Below are positions 55,459 to 64,000 of a DNA stretch of 64,000 nt, one piece after another; the stretch's first letter is position 1; every line of letters starts with the position of its first letter. The notes under the pieces are model-generated. The model was not told the DNA's origin and searched no databases. It was given only the letters and a program-made list of their open reading frames with translations. The position numbers were made by a program, and so were the translations under genes. The DNA is from Fictibacillus sp. b24 (GTDB lineage Bacteria > Bacillota > Bacilli > Bacillales > Fictibacillaceae), in assembly GCF_030348825.1 (NCBI RefSeq), contig NZ_JAUCES010000005.1:1178001-1242000 (forward strand), given 5' to 3'.

Positions 55459-56436
55459 ATGGCGGCAGAACTAGAATTTGAAAGACCCATACACGAACTT
55501 GAAAAAAAGATAGCAGAGTTGAAATCTTTTATGGACGAAAAGGGTATTGACTTAACAGATGAGATCAATAGGCTGGAAGAAAAATTGTCCAACCTTGAGA
55601 ATAGTACGTATTCAGAAATGAAACCTTGGGATCGTGTTCAAATTGCCCGACATGCTGAACGACCGACCACCCTTGACTATATTCGCTATCTTTTTACCGA
55701 TTTCATTGAATTACATGGAGACCGCCTTTTTGGTGACGACGAAGCGATTGTTGGTGGAGTAGCTTTTTATAAGGAACTTCCTGTTACGGTAATCGGTCAC
55801 CAAAGAGGAAAAGATACGAAGGAAAATCTTCGCCGTAACTTTGGTATGCCTCACCCAGAGGGGTATCGTAAAGCACTCCGTTTGATGAAGCAGGCAGAGA
55901 AGTTTAATAGGCCAATTATTTGTTTTATCGATACGAAAGGAGCTTATCCTGGGAAAGCAGCAGAAGAAAGAGGACAAAGTGAAGCCATTGCACGAAATCT
56001 TGTTGAGATGGCTGGCTTAACGGTTCCTGTTATTTGTGTTGTGATCGGTGAAGGTGGAAGCGGCGGTGCTCTTGCACTGGGTGTTGGTAATTATGTACAC
56101 ATGCTGGAGAACTCAACTTATTCCGTTATATCACCAGAAGGTGCTGCTGCGATTCTTTGGAAAGACGCTTCATTAGCTAAAAAAGCTGCAGAGTCTATGA
56201 GAATCACAGCTCCAGACTTGAAAGAAATGGGAATTATTGATGAAATCATAGAAGAAGTTAAGGGCGGGGCGCATAAAGATGCAAAGCACCAAGCTGAATT
56301 AATCGACCAGATTTTGGAGGATTCCTTAAATAACTTGTTATCAATGTCTGAAGAAGAGCTCATAAATCAGCGTTATGAAAAATATAAAAAAATCGGACAA
56401 TTTGGGTTTGTAAACGATTCCATTGTTGTTAAATAG
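55459..56436 (+). CDS. accA: Acetyl-CoA carboxylase carboxyltransferase alpha subunit
   Basis: Partner of AccD. 325 residues; N-terminal helical region ([16 protein letters not shown]), then the crotonase core with [28 protein letters not shown] and [23 protein letters not shown] precedes the ATG. Last gene of the malic enzyme-regulator-accDA unit, followed by a terminator that separates it from pfkA. Confidence 0.97.
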   Translation: MAAELEFERPIHELEKKIAELKSFMDEKGIDLTDEINRLEEKLSNLENSTYSEMKPWDRVQIARHAERPTTLDYIRYLFTDFIELHGDRLFGDDEAIVGGVAFYKELPVTVIGHQRGKDTKENLRRNFGMPHPEGYRKALRLMKQAEKFNRPIICFIDTKGAYPGKAAEERGQSEAIARNLVEMAGLTVPVICVVIGEGGSGGALALGVGNYVHMLENSTYSVISPEGAAAILWKDASLAKKAAESMRITAPDLKEMGIIDEIIEEVKGGAHKDAKHQAELIDQILEDSLNNLLSMSEEELINQRYEKYKKIGQFGFVNDSIVVK

Positions 56437-56439
56437 GGA

Positions 56440-56475
56440 ATGTGCCTTTCTGCTTAAGGAAAGGCGCATTTTTTT
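56440..56475 (+). terminator. accDA terminator
   Basis: ATGTGCCTTTC / GAAAGGCGCAT plus seven T. Confidence 0.88.
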
Positions 56476-56524
56476 GTCTATTGTTGTCTATTGTGTTCAA
56501 CATTTGAACATGATATTTTAATAA

Positions 56525-57514
<990 letters not shown>

Positions 57515-57525
57515 CCAGCAAAATA

Positions 57526-57568
57526 GCATCGTACGGCTGCAGAAATCTGTATTTAGTCCGTACGATGC
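57526..57568 (+). other. Inverted repeat between pfkA and pyk
   Basis: GCATCGTACGG and CCGTACGATGC, a perfect 11-bp stem with a 21-base loop and no T run. Probably an RNA stem-loop in the pfkA-pyk transcript, possibly for mRNA processing or stability. Confidence 0.75.
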
Positions 57569-57605
57569 CTTCTTGCGAAAAAAAAGAACTCAGGAGGCCA
57601 TTTAC

Positions 57606-59363
57606 ATGATGCGTAAAACTAAAATCGTTTGTACGATAGGTCCTGCAAGCGAAAGCATTGATAAATTAAAAGATTTGATGAATGCGGGGATGAACGTTTC
57701 CCGCCTAAATTTCTCACATGGTGACTTTGAAGAACATGGTCAACGAATTATAAACATCCGTGAAGCTTCTAAAGAGCTTGGTAAAACGGTTGCCATTCTT
57801 TTAGACACAAAAGGTCCTGAAATCCGTACTCAAACACTTGAAGGTGGAGTAGCTGAACTTGTAGCGGGAAATGAACTGATCGTTTCTATGGAAGAAGTTA
57901 TCGGAAACGATAAGAAGATCTCTGTAACATACCCTGGTCTTGTTGAAGATGTTGAAGTGGGTTCAAGAATCCTGCTTGATGATGGATTGATCGAGCTTGA
58001 AGTAACTGCAATCGGTCAGAATGAACTTACTACAAAAATCTTAAACTCAGGAACATTAAAAAACAAAAAAGGTGTTAACGTACCGAACGTAAGCGTAAAG
58101 CTTCCTGGTATTACAGACAAAGATGCAAAAGATATTGAGTTTGGTATTGAACAAGGTGTTGATTTTATTGCTGCATCTTTCGTACGACGTGCAACTGATG
58201 TGCTTGAAATCCGTGAAATTTTGGACAAACACAATGCAAATCATATTCAAATTATCCCTAAGATTGAGAATCAAGAAGGTGTAGATAATATTGATGAGAT
58301 TCTTGCTGTTTCCGATGGATTAATGGTAGCTCGTGGTGACCTAGGTGTCGAGATCCCTGCTGAAGAAGTTCCTCTAGTTCAGAAGATGCTTATCAAGAAG
58401 TGTAACGAGCTCGGAAAACCAGTTATTACGGCAACACAAATGTTAGATTCTATGCAGCGTAATCCGCGTCCTACACGTGCTGAAGCGAGTGACGTAGCTA
58501 ACGCTATATTCGACGGTACAGACGCTATCATGCTATCAGGAGAAACGGCTGCTGGTAACTATCCTGTTGAAGCAGTTCTAACGATGCACAAAATTGCCAG
58601 CCGTGCTGAGAGCTCATTAAACTACAAGACACTTTTATCTTCAAAAAGCAAAGAAAGCAAAACAACGATCACAGATGCTATTTCCCAATCGGTTTCCTTT
58701 ACTGCGCTTAACTTGGATGCAGATGCAGTAATCACGGCAACTGAAAAAGGGCAAACAGCTCGAATGATTTCGAAGTATCGTCCTAAAGCGCCAATCATCG
58801 CTGTAACAAGCAATGAAGATGTTTGCCGCAAGCTTGCTCTTGTTTGGGGTGTAACACCAGTTAAAGGAGAAAAAGCAGGAACTACGGATGAAATGTTCCA
58901 AATTGCAATCGACTCTGCATTAAAAGCAGAGGCTGTTCAACACGGTAACTTAGTTGTAATTACTGCTGGTGTTCCTGTTGGTGAATCAGGGTCTACGAAC
59001 TTGATGAAAGTACACATTATTGGTGATGTGCTTGCAAAAGCTCAAGGAATTGGACAATCATCCGCTTCAGGTAAAGTAGTTGTAGCAAAAACAGCTCAAG
59101 AAGCGATGGAGAAGATGACAGAAGGAGCGATTCTTGTAACGGTCGGCACAGATCGTGATATGATGCCTGCATTTGAAAAAGCTGCAGCTGTTATTACAGA
59201 AGAAGGCGGCTTAACTAGCCATGCGGCTGTCTGTGGAGTTTCTCTAAGCATCCCAGTTATTGTTGGACTTCAAAATGCAACTGATATCTTTAAAGATGGT
59301 CAAGAGATTACAATTGATGCTTCTGTTGGTTATATATACGATGGAAGAAAGAGTGTTATCTAA
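57606..59363 (+). CDS. pyk: Pyruvate kinase with C-terminal PEP-utilizer domain
   Basis: Makes pyruvate and ATP from phosphoenolpyruvate. 585 residues: barrel with [30 protein letters not shown], the [10 protein letters not shown] region and allosteric C domain; then the extra C-terminal domain of Bacillaceae enzymes (about residues 480-585) resembling the PEP-utilizer swivelling domain, with its TSHAAV motif. Two adjacent ATGs; 57606 is 8 bases after AGGAGG. Downstream of pfkA by 91 bases, with a stem-loop between. Confidence 0.97.
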   Translation: MMRKTKIVCTIGPASESIDKLKDLMNAGMNVSRLNFSHGDFEEHGQRIINIREASKELGKTVAILLDTKGPEIRTQTLEGGVAELVAGNELIVSMEEVIGNDKKISVTYPGLVEDVEVGSRILLDDGLIELEVTAIGQNELTTKILNSGTLKNKKGVNVPNVSVKLPGITDKDAKDIEFGIEQGVDFIAASFVRRATDVLEIREILDKHNANHIQIIPKIENQEGVDNIDEILAVSDGLMVARGDLGVEIPAEEVPLVQKMLIKKCNELGKPVITATQMLDSMQRNPRPTRAEASDVANAIFDGTDAIMLSGETAAGNYPVEAVLTMHKIASRAESSLNYKTLLSSKSKESKTTITDAISQSVSFTALNLDADAVITATEKGQTARMISKYRPKAPIIAVTSNEDVCRKLALVWGVTPVKGEKAGTTDEMFQIAIDSALKAEAVQHGNLVVITAGVPVGESGSTNLMKVHIIGDVLAKAQGIGQSSASGKVVVAKTAQEAMEKMTEGAILVTVGTDRDMMPAFEKAAAVITEEGGLTSHAAVCGVSLSIPVIVGLQNATDIFKDGQEITIDASVGYIYDGRKSVI

Positions 59364-59369
59364 ATGATG

Positions 59370-59399
59370 AAAAGAGAAGGATGAAACCTTCTCTTTTTT
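59370..59399 (+). terminator. pfkA-pyk terminator
   Basis: AAAAGAGAAGG / CCTTCTCTTTT plus T. Confidence 0.88.
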
Positions 59400-59469
59400 G
59401 CTGCGTAAAACTCCATATATCCTAGAAATGGGCAGGATATTATTTTTCTATTGAAAGTGGTGATTTAAT

Positions 59470-59865
59470 TTGTTCCGAGTATTATTGCCAATTTTTATCA
59501 TAGTGCCAACAATAGAAGTAATTCTGTTTATTTTAGCAGGGCAATATATAGGTATTCCTGCTACAATCGCATGCATACTTTTCACCGGCATATTAGGTGC
59601 TTATTTAGCAAAAAAAGAAGGAACAGAAACGCTGCAGCGTGTAAAGAGACAGCTCGAAAGCGGACAGATGCCAGGTGATGCTGTTTTAGACGGAGCGTGT
59701 ATACTAGTTGGAGGAGCACTTCTGTTAACTCCAGGATTTCTAACGGACTTTTTAGGTTTTTCTTTACTCTTTCCCCCGTTAAGAAAGCCCGTAAAATTTT
59801 GGATAAAAGCAAAGATCTTTCAAAAGATGAAGTCAGGTCAATTTTATTTTATAAAAAGAAGATAG
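59470..59865 (+). CDS. fxsA: FxsA-family membrane protein
   Basis: A 131-residue cytoplasmic membrane protein of the FxsA family, whose E. coli member relieves phage T7 exclusion by F plasmid when overproduced; the native role is unknown. Helices at about residues 3-22, 26-46 and 75-97; conserved GAYLAKKEG, and GGALLLTPGFLTDFLG. TTG start at 59470, 8 bases after GTGGTG. Follows pyk as B. subtilis ytzA does. Confidence 0.88.
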   Translation: MFRVLLPIFIIVPTIEVILFILAGQYIGIPATIACILFTGILGAYLAKKEGTETLQRVKRQLESGQMPGDAVLDGACILVGGALLLTPGFLTDFLGFSLLFPPLRKPVKFWIKAKIFQKMKSGQFYFIKRR

Positions 59866-60010
59866 TGTGAATCCTGAAGTATTCCATTTCTAAAAGTCTT
59901 CTCTAGAATGTAATAGCTGGTTTGTGTTCTCTTATAAATTGCTTTCTATAAACCATTCTTGGACAAGCTGATTGGAATTTATCATGAAAATGTTAATCGA
60001 CAAGTTCACT

Positions 60011-60049
60011 AAAAAAACGCTGCTTGAATAATTAAGCAGACGTTTTTTT
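60011..60049. terminator. Bidirectional terminator between fxsA and ytvI
   Basis: AAACGCTGCTT / AAGCAGACGTTT with A and T runs. For ytvI it lies after the palindromic repeat. The stretch 59941-59980 (ACAAGCTGATTGGAATTT) may be a decayed remnant of the same repeat; otherwise 59866-60010 is featureless. Confidence 0.82.
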
Positions 60050-60123
60050 ATTTGGTTTTTTTAACTACTTTTCTAAAGGGATTGTTGTTTTTTAATCTTT
60101 TAGTTCACTCGCTTCTTTGACAA

Positions 60124-60252
60124 GTTGATTGGAGTGCAAGGTGTGAGACTCCTGCGGGACAGGCGGGCAGGTGAGACACTTATACATGGAATGTACGAAT
60201 GTGGCTCACCGCCTGCCCCGCGGAAAGCGAAGCACCTGGAACGGAAATCAAC
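60124..60252 (-). repeat. Dispersed palindromic repeat, copy 9 (type A)
   Basis: A 129-bp core between the ytvI stop and its terminator, sense to ytvI. Outer ends TTTTCTAAAGGGATTGTTG (about 60069) and, inverted, AGCTGTTTTCGTATTC (ending 60285), so the unit starts 4 bases after the stop codon. Confidence 0.9.
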
Positions 60253-60288
60253 CTGCTAAAAGCATCATAGAATACGAAAACAGCTTTT

Positions 60289-61416
60289 TTACTTTTGTAT
60301 AGGCTTCATAACAAACTGATAGATTTCGTGGAAAAACTTCGCTTCATAAAGTGCTCGCATGATAACGAGAATCACGGGACCTATAATCAGACCTACAAAA
60401 CCGAATAGCTGGAAGCCTGCAAACAGAGCAACTAGTGTTGCGAGAGGGTCCAGTCCGATGGTTGTGGATAAAAGTTTAGGCTCCATGACCTGACGTTGAA
60501 CAACAACAATACCATAAAGGATGGAGAGCCCTATCGTAAGTGTATAGTTTCCAGTTAAGAAACAATAAGCGATCCAGGGTAAAAAGACTGCGCCTGTACC
60601 AAGGTATGGAAGCAAATCAATGGCTCCAATTAACACAGAAATTGTTACCGCATAATCGATCTGTAAAATAAGTAGACCCACTAATACGATACATGCCGTT
60701 ATAGAGATCAAAGTTAATTGTGCTTTTATAAATCCGAATAACGCTTTTCGCAATTCAATATAAACAGTATGAACGGTCAAAGTTAACTTTTTAGGAAAGG
60801 TAGAAGTGAGAAAACCCGTCAGTCTGTACCAGTCTTTGCTAATAAAGAAGGCAGCTAATAATGAAAATATGAATACCGTTAAAAAAGTAGGAAGACTTAC
60901 AATCATTAAAGAGACGCTGTTAATAATGGATTGAGTAATACTTGTCGCTGTCGTAGTAATTCCTGTTCCGATCTTCTCGATATTATCCATAACTGTTTCT
61001 TGCTGGTCAGTTCCTAACTGGCTATAAATAGAGAGCATATCTTGATATAACGGCAGGATATTTGTTTTAAAAGATTTTTCAAAATAAAACACAAGCTCTT
61101 GAATGTAAGCAGGCAACTCATGGGCAATATAGGCAAATCCGGTCATCATTTCTTGAATAAGCAATGTTAATAATAAGACAAGAACACCAAGAAGAGCTAA
61201 TATGGAAAGAATGACAGCAAGTGCTCTATTCATTTTAAATCTGGCAGTTAAAAAATCTACAAATGGATTGATGAGCAGAGCAATAATTGCCCCTGCAATA
61301 AATGGATACAAAATGCCTGAAACATAATAACTGGTGAAAATAAGAACTGATGCAAAAAATAGAATAGAGATTAAGCGAATTAATCGATGTGTCAATTCGG
61401 TATACACTTTTTTCAC
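60289..61416 (-). CDS. ytvI: AI-2E-family permease YtvI, sporulation integral membrane protein
   Basis: A 375-residue polytopic membrane protein of the AI-2 exporter/TqsA superfamily, about eight helices in the usual arrangement (two-helix start, soluble region about residues 100-155, then clustered helices). The signature DLLPYLGTGAVFLPW and GPVILVIMRALYE is present. Members named YtvI are associated with sporulation; the substrate is unknown. GTG start at 61416 or, with better spacing from GGCGGGTG, GTG 61407. Divergent from ytwI. Confidence 0.88.
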   Translation of the reverse strand: MKKVYTELTHRLIRLISILFFASVLIFTSYYVSGILYPFIAGAIIALLINPFVDFLTARFKMNRALAVILSILALLGVLVLLLTLLIQEMMTGFAYIAHELPAYIQELVFYFEKSFKTNILPLYQDMLSIYSQLGTDQQETVMDNIEKIGTGITTTATSITQSIINSVSLMIVSLPTFLTVFIFSLLAAFFISKDWYRLTGFLTSTFPKKLTLTVHTVYIELRKALFGFIKAQLTLISITACIVLVGLLILQIDYAVTISVLIGAIDLLPYLGTGAVFLPWIAYCFLTGNYTLTIGLSILYGIVVVQRQVMEPKLLSTTIGLDPLATLVALFAGFQLFGFVGLIIGPVILVIMRALYEAKFFHEIYQFVMKPIQK

Positions 61417-61460
61417 CCGCCTTTTTCATACATATCATTTAATCAGAAAGGATTTTATTT

Positions 61461-61922
61461 ATGGAACCTATTCTTTTTCTAATAGGATTATTAGTCATTG
61501 GTGTAATCGCAAAGAACCAATCTTTAATAATCGCAGTGGCGTTTTTATTAGCGTTAAAATTTACCGGATTAGGTGAAAAGTGGTTCTCTCTCTTTCAGCA
61601 AAAGGGAATAAATTGGGGAGTGACAATTATTACGATTGCCGTTTTAGTACCCATAGCCTCCGGTGAAATCGGCTTTAGACAACTATCAGAAGCACTTCGC
61701 TCATCTTATGCTTGGATTGCCTTATTATCAGGGGTTTTTGTTGCTATTATTGCAAGCAGAGGACTTCACTTGCTGCAAAATGACCCTCATATAACAGCAG
61801 CTTTAGTGTTTGGTACGATTCTTGCTGTCGCTCTATTTAAAGGAGTAGCAGTCGGACCATTAATCGGTGCAGGGATCGCTTACATGGCAATGAAGATAGT
61901 CGGGATGTTTACGGGTTCATGA
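61461..61922 (+). CDS. ytwI: DUF441 membrane protein YtwI
   Basis: A 153-residue membrane protein with four to five helices (about 3-20, 22-36, 52-70, 85-102 and 112-148), UPF0756/DUF441 family of unknown function, conserved upstream of citZ in Bacillaceae. Glycine-rich last segment (GVAVGPLIGAGIAYMAMK). AGAAAGGA precedes the ATG. Confidence 0.9.
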   Translation: MEPILFLIGLLVIGVIAKNQSLIIAVAFLLALKFTGLGEKWFSLFQQKGINWGVTIITIAVLVPIASGEIGFRQLSEALRSSYAWIALLSGVFVAIIASRGLHLLQNDPHITAALVFGTILAVALFKGVAVGPLIGAGIAYMAMKIVGMFTGS

Positions 61923-61953
61923 GGCCTATCACACACGAATTAAGTGATATCCG

Positions 61954-62082
61954 TTCACAAATATCAGATTATTGTTTATAATTGATGTGTATGTCCCATT
62001 TCCTTTAAATAGTCTTTCATTTTTCAAGTCTCAGTTTTGAGATTAAAAAGCCGGAAATGCAAGAGGCAATCCGCCTTTTTTA
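61954..62082 (+). promoter_or_regulatory. citZ promoter and leader with internal terminator-like hairpin
   Basis: TTCACA (61954-61959), 17-base spacer, TATAAT (61977-61982). About 55 bases past the predicted start, AAAAAGCCGGA / TCCGCCTTTTT (62045-62081) forms a terminator-like hairpin, 90 bases before the citZ ATG. It may close ytwI transcripts or attenuate citZ. Confidence 0.65.
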
Positions 62083-62171
62083 TAAGAGAAAAATGTAAGC
62101 TCTTTCTATTTTTTAAAAAGTGAAATAATTAAAGGAGAAGAGAGAATAACAGAAAAAAAGGAGAGATAGCC

Positions 62172-63287
62172 ATGACAGCTACAAGAGGATTAGAAGGAAT
62201 TGTTGCAACAACATCTTCTGTCAGCTCTATCATTGACGATGTTTTAACCTATAGAGGATATAGCATTGATGACTTAGCTGAACATGCAACTTTTGAGGAA
62301 GTTGTATACTTGCTTTGGAATGGTAAACTGCCTAACCAATCTGAATTAGATCAATTTAAATCAGAACTAGCTGAGGCAAGTGAGCTGCCTGCAGAATTGT
62401 TGGAACAAATGAAATCGCTTCCTTTGAAGAATGCACATTCTATGACTGTATTACGTACAATCGTCTCAACACTTGCGATGTATGATGCAGATGCAGAGGA
62501 TATGTCTACGGAAGGAAACTATAAAAAGGCCATCCGTCTTCAGGCACAGATGTCTTCCCTTGTGACGGCATTTGCACGTATTAGAGAAGGAAAAGATCCG
62601 ATCGCTCCTAAAAAAGAACTTAGCTATGCGGCTAACTTCCTATATATGCTAACAGGCAAAGAGCCTGATGAAATTTCTGAAACAGCCTTTAATAAAGCAT
62701 TAGTATTGCATGCAGACCATGAGTTGAATGCTTCTACATTTACTGCGCGTGTTTGTGTGGCTACGCTTTCTGATATCTATTCAGGAATCACAGCGGCAAT
62801 CGGTGCACTAAAAGGACCGCTTCACGGTGGAGCTAATGAACAAGTAATGAAGATGCTTTCTGAAATTGGTGAAGAAGCAAATGTTGAATCTTACTTGGAG
62901 AATGCAATCGAGAACAAACAAAAGATCATGGGCTTTGGTCACCGTGTGTACAAGAATGGTGATCCACGCGCGAAACATTTGCGTGAAATGTCCAAACAGC
63001 TTACAGCCATTACTGGGGAAGAGAAATGGTACACAATGAGCGTGAAGATTGAAGACACGTTAAAGCAGAAAAAAGGATTGCTTCCAAACGTAGATTTCTA
63101 TTCTGCGAGTGTTTACCACAGCTTAGGAATCGATCATGACTTATTCACACCAATCTTTGCAATCAGCCGTGTTTCTGGATGGATTGCTCACATTTTAGAA
63201 CAATACGAAAACAACCGCTTAATCCGCCCGCGTGCTGAATATATCGGACCTGATATGCAGCATTATGTAGCTTTAGAGCAAAGATAA
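62172..63287 (+). CDS. citZ: Citrate synthase
   Basis: Condenses oxaloacetate and acetyl-CoA to citrate. 371 residues of the short Gram-positive type II form; catalytic residues lie in LHADHELNAS (His), MGFGHRVYKNGDPRA (His) and VDFYSASVYHSLG (Asp). AAAGGAGAG precedes the ATG. Opens the TCA cluster; icd follows after 114 bases with a hairpin between them. Confidence 0.97.
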   Translation: MTATRGLEGIVATTSSVSSIIDDVLTYRGYSIDDLAEHATFEEVVYLLWNGKLPNQSELDQFKSELAEASELPAELLEQMKSLPLKNAHSMTVLRTIVSTLAMYDADAEDMSTEGNYKKAIRLQAQMSSLVTAFARIREGKDPIAPKKELSYAANFLYMLTGKEPDEISETAFNKALVLHADHELNASTFTARVCVATLSDIYSGITAAIGALKGPLHGGANEQVMKMLSEIGEEANVESYLENAIENKQKIMGFGHRVYKNGDPRAKHLREMSKQLTAITGEEKWYTMSVKIEDTLKQKKGLLPNVDFYSASVYHSLGIDHDLFTPIFAISRVSGWIAHILEQYENNRLIRPRAEYIGPDMQHYVALEQR

Positions 63288-63311
63288 ATTTAAATCAATA
63301 TGACATAACGT

Positions 63312-63341
63312 AAAAAGAGAAGGGATTCTTCTTCTCTTTTA
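63312..63341 (+). terminator. Hairpin between citZ and icd
   Basis: AAAAGAGAAG / CTTCTCTTTT with only four T; likely partial, as in other citZ-icd operons with dual promoters. Confidence 0.65.
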
Positions 63342-63401
63342 CCTATGTTTTTTAGTAGACTAGTAAAGTACATGCAATTGAAGAATTAGGAGGAATTTAG
63401 A

Positions 63402-64000
63402 ATGTCTAACGGAGAACGTATTACAGTCGACAATGGTGTATTAAACGTACCAAATCAACCGGTTATCCCTTTTATCGAAGGTGACGGTACTGGACCAGAT
63501 ATTTGGGCTGCTGCTTCACGTGTATTAGAAGCTGCTGTTGAAAAAGCATATAACGGTGAGAAGAAGATCGTATGGAAAGAAGTTCTTGCTGGAGAAAAAG
63601 CGTTTAACCAAACAGGTGAATGGCTGCCTGCAGAAACACTTGATGTGATTCGCGATTACATAATTGCGATTAAAGGACCTTTAACAACTCCAGTAGGAGG
63701 AGGAATTCGTTCTTTAAACGTAGCATTAAGACAAGAGTTGGACCTATTCACTTGCTTGCGTCCAGTTCAATACTTTAAAGGTGTTCCTTCACCAGTAAAA
63801 CGCCCTGAAGATACAAACATGGTTATTTTCCGTGAAAACACAGAAGACATCTATGCGGGTATCGAGTATGCAAGCGGTTCTGATGAAGTGAAAAAACTGA
63901 TCCAATTCCTGCAAGATGAGATGGGTGCAAACAAAATCCGTTTCCCTGAAACTTCAGGAATCGGAATCAAACCGGTTTCTTCAGAAGGAACTCAGCGTCT
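63402..64000 (+). CDS. icd: Isocitrate dehydrogenase, NADP-dependent (5' part)
   Basis: Partial gene: 199 codons, running off the window. Oxidises isocitrate to 2-oxoglutarate with [18 protein letters not shown] at the N terminus and [16 protein letters not shown], with the substrate-binding Ser and Asn, identify the E. coli-type enzyme, along with [26 protein letters not shown] precedes the ATG. Encoded after citZ as in B. subtilis. Confidence 0.96.
   Translation, partial: MSNGERITVDNGVLNVPNQPVIPFIEGDGTGPDIWAAASRVLEAAVEKAYNGEKKIVWKEVLAGEKAFNQTGEWLPAETLDVIRDYIIAIKGPLTTPVGGGIRSLNVALRQELDLFTCLRPVQYFKGVPSPVKRPEDTNMVIFRENTEDIYAGIEYASGSDEVKKLIQFLQDEMGANKIRFPETSGIGIKPVSSEGTQR

Overview
The window is a stretch of low-GC Gram-positive (Bacillaceae) chromosome. 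Evidence: gene content and order closely follow the Bacillus subtilis ccpA-acuABC-acsA / ezrA-nifZ-thiI-ssp / ytfJ-tpx-ytxK-ackA / ytrIH-dnaE-ytsJ-accDA-pfkA-pyk-citZ-icd region; there are sporulation genes (alpha/beta SASP, ytfJ, ytrH/ytrI, ytvI, refZ), strong AGGAGG-type ribosome sites, GTG and TTG starts, a T-box leader and CcpA (cre) sites. It is not B. subtilis itself: mtnN sits behind ccpA, motPS and braB are absent, and the intergenic regions carry dispersed repeats. I cannot fix the genus.

Layout. 1-5.6 kb: an FtsA-like ATPase, aroA (chorismate mutase-DAHP synthase), ccpA and mtnN. 6.2-10.5 kb: the acuABC operon diverging from acsA. 10.6-18.3 kb: a class A penicillin-binding protein, T-box-controlled tyrS, an aldo-keto reductase, a soluble PAS chemoreceptor and rpsD. 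18.6-26.5 kb: methionine gamma-lyase, free methionine sulfoxide reductase, refZ, hisJ, ezrA, nifZ-thiI. 27-34.8 kb: a SASP gene, ytcI, ytcJ, NAD kinase 2, ytfI-ytfJ, tpx, ytxK. 35-45 kb: ackA, a GNAT protein, an EcsC-family protein, moaB, argGH, ald, ytkL. 44.7-52.6 kb: ytoI, ytpI, nrnA, ytrI/ytrH, dnaE. 52.7-64 kb: malic enzyme, a FadR-type regulator, accDA, pfkA, pyk, fxsA, ytvI, ytwI, citZ and the start of icd.

How it works together. Most of the window is central carbon metabolism and its control: CcpA is encoded next to several probable targets (cre-like sites at acsA, acuA, ackA and mgl), acetate is made by AckA and reclaimed by AcsA under AcuA/AcuC acetylation control, and the pfkA-pyk, malic enzyme-accDA and citZ-icd blocks link glycolysis, lipid synthesis and the TCA cycle.

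The least explained feature is a family of ~128-bp imperfect palindromes (eight full cores, one deleted core), embedded in ~210-bp units with imperfect inverted ends. Six copies lie between a stop codon and that gene's own terminator, in the sense orientation; three lie upstream of a gene in the antisense orientation, so the same end always faces the neighbouring coding region. A second family made of 21-bp TCGCCG units occurs twice. No tRNA or rRNA genes, CRISPR arrays, prophage or transposase genes were seen.
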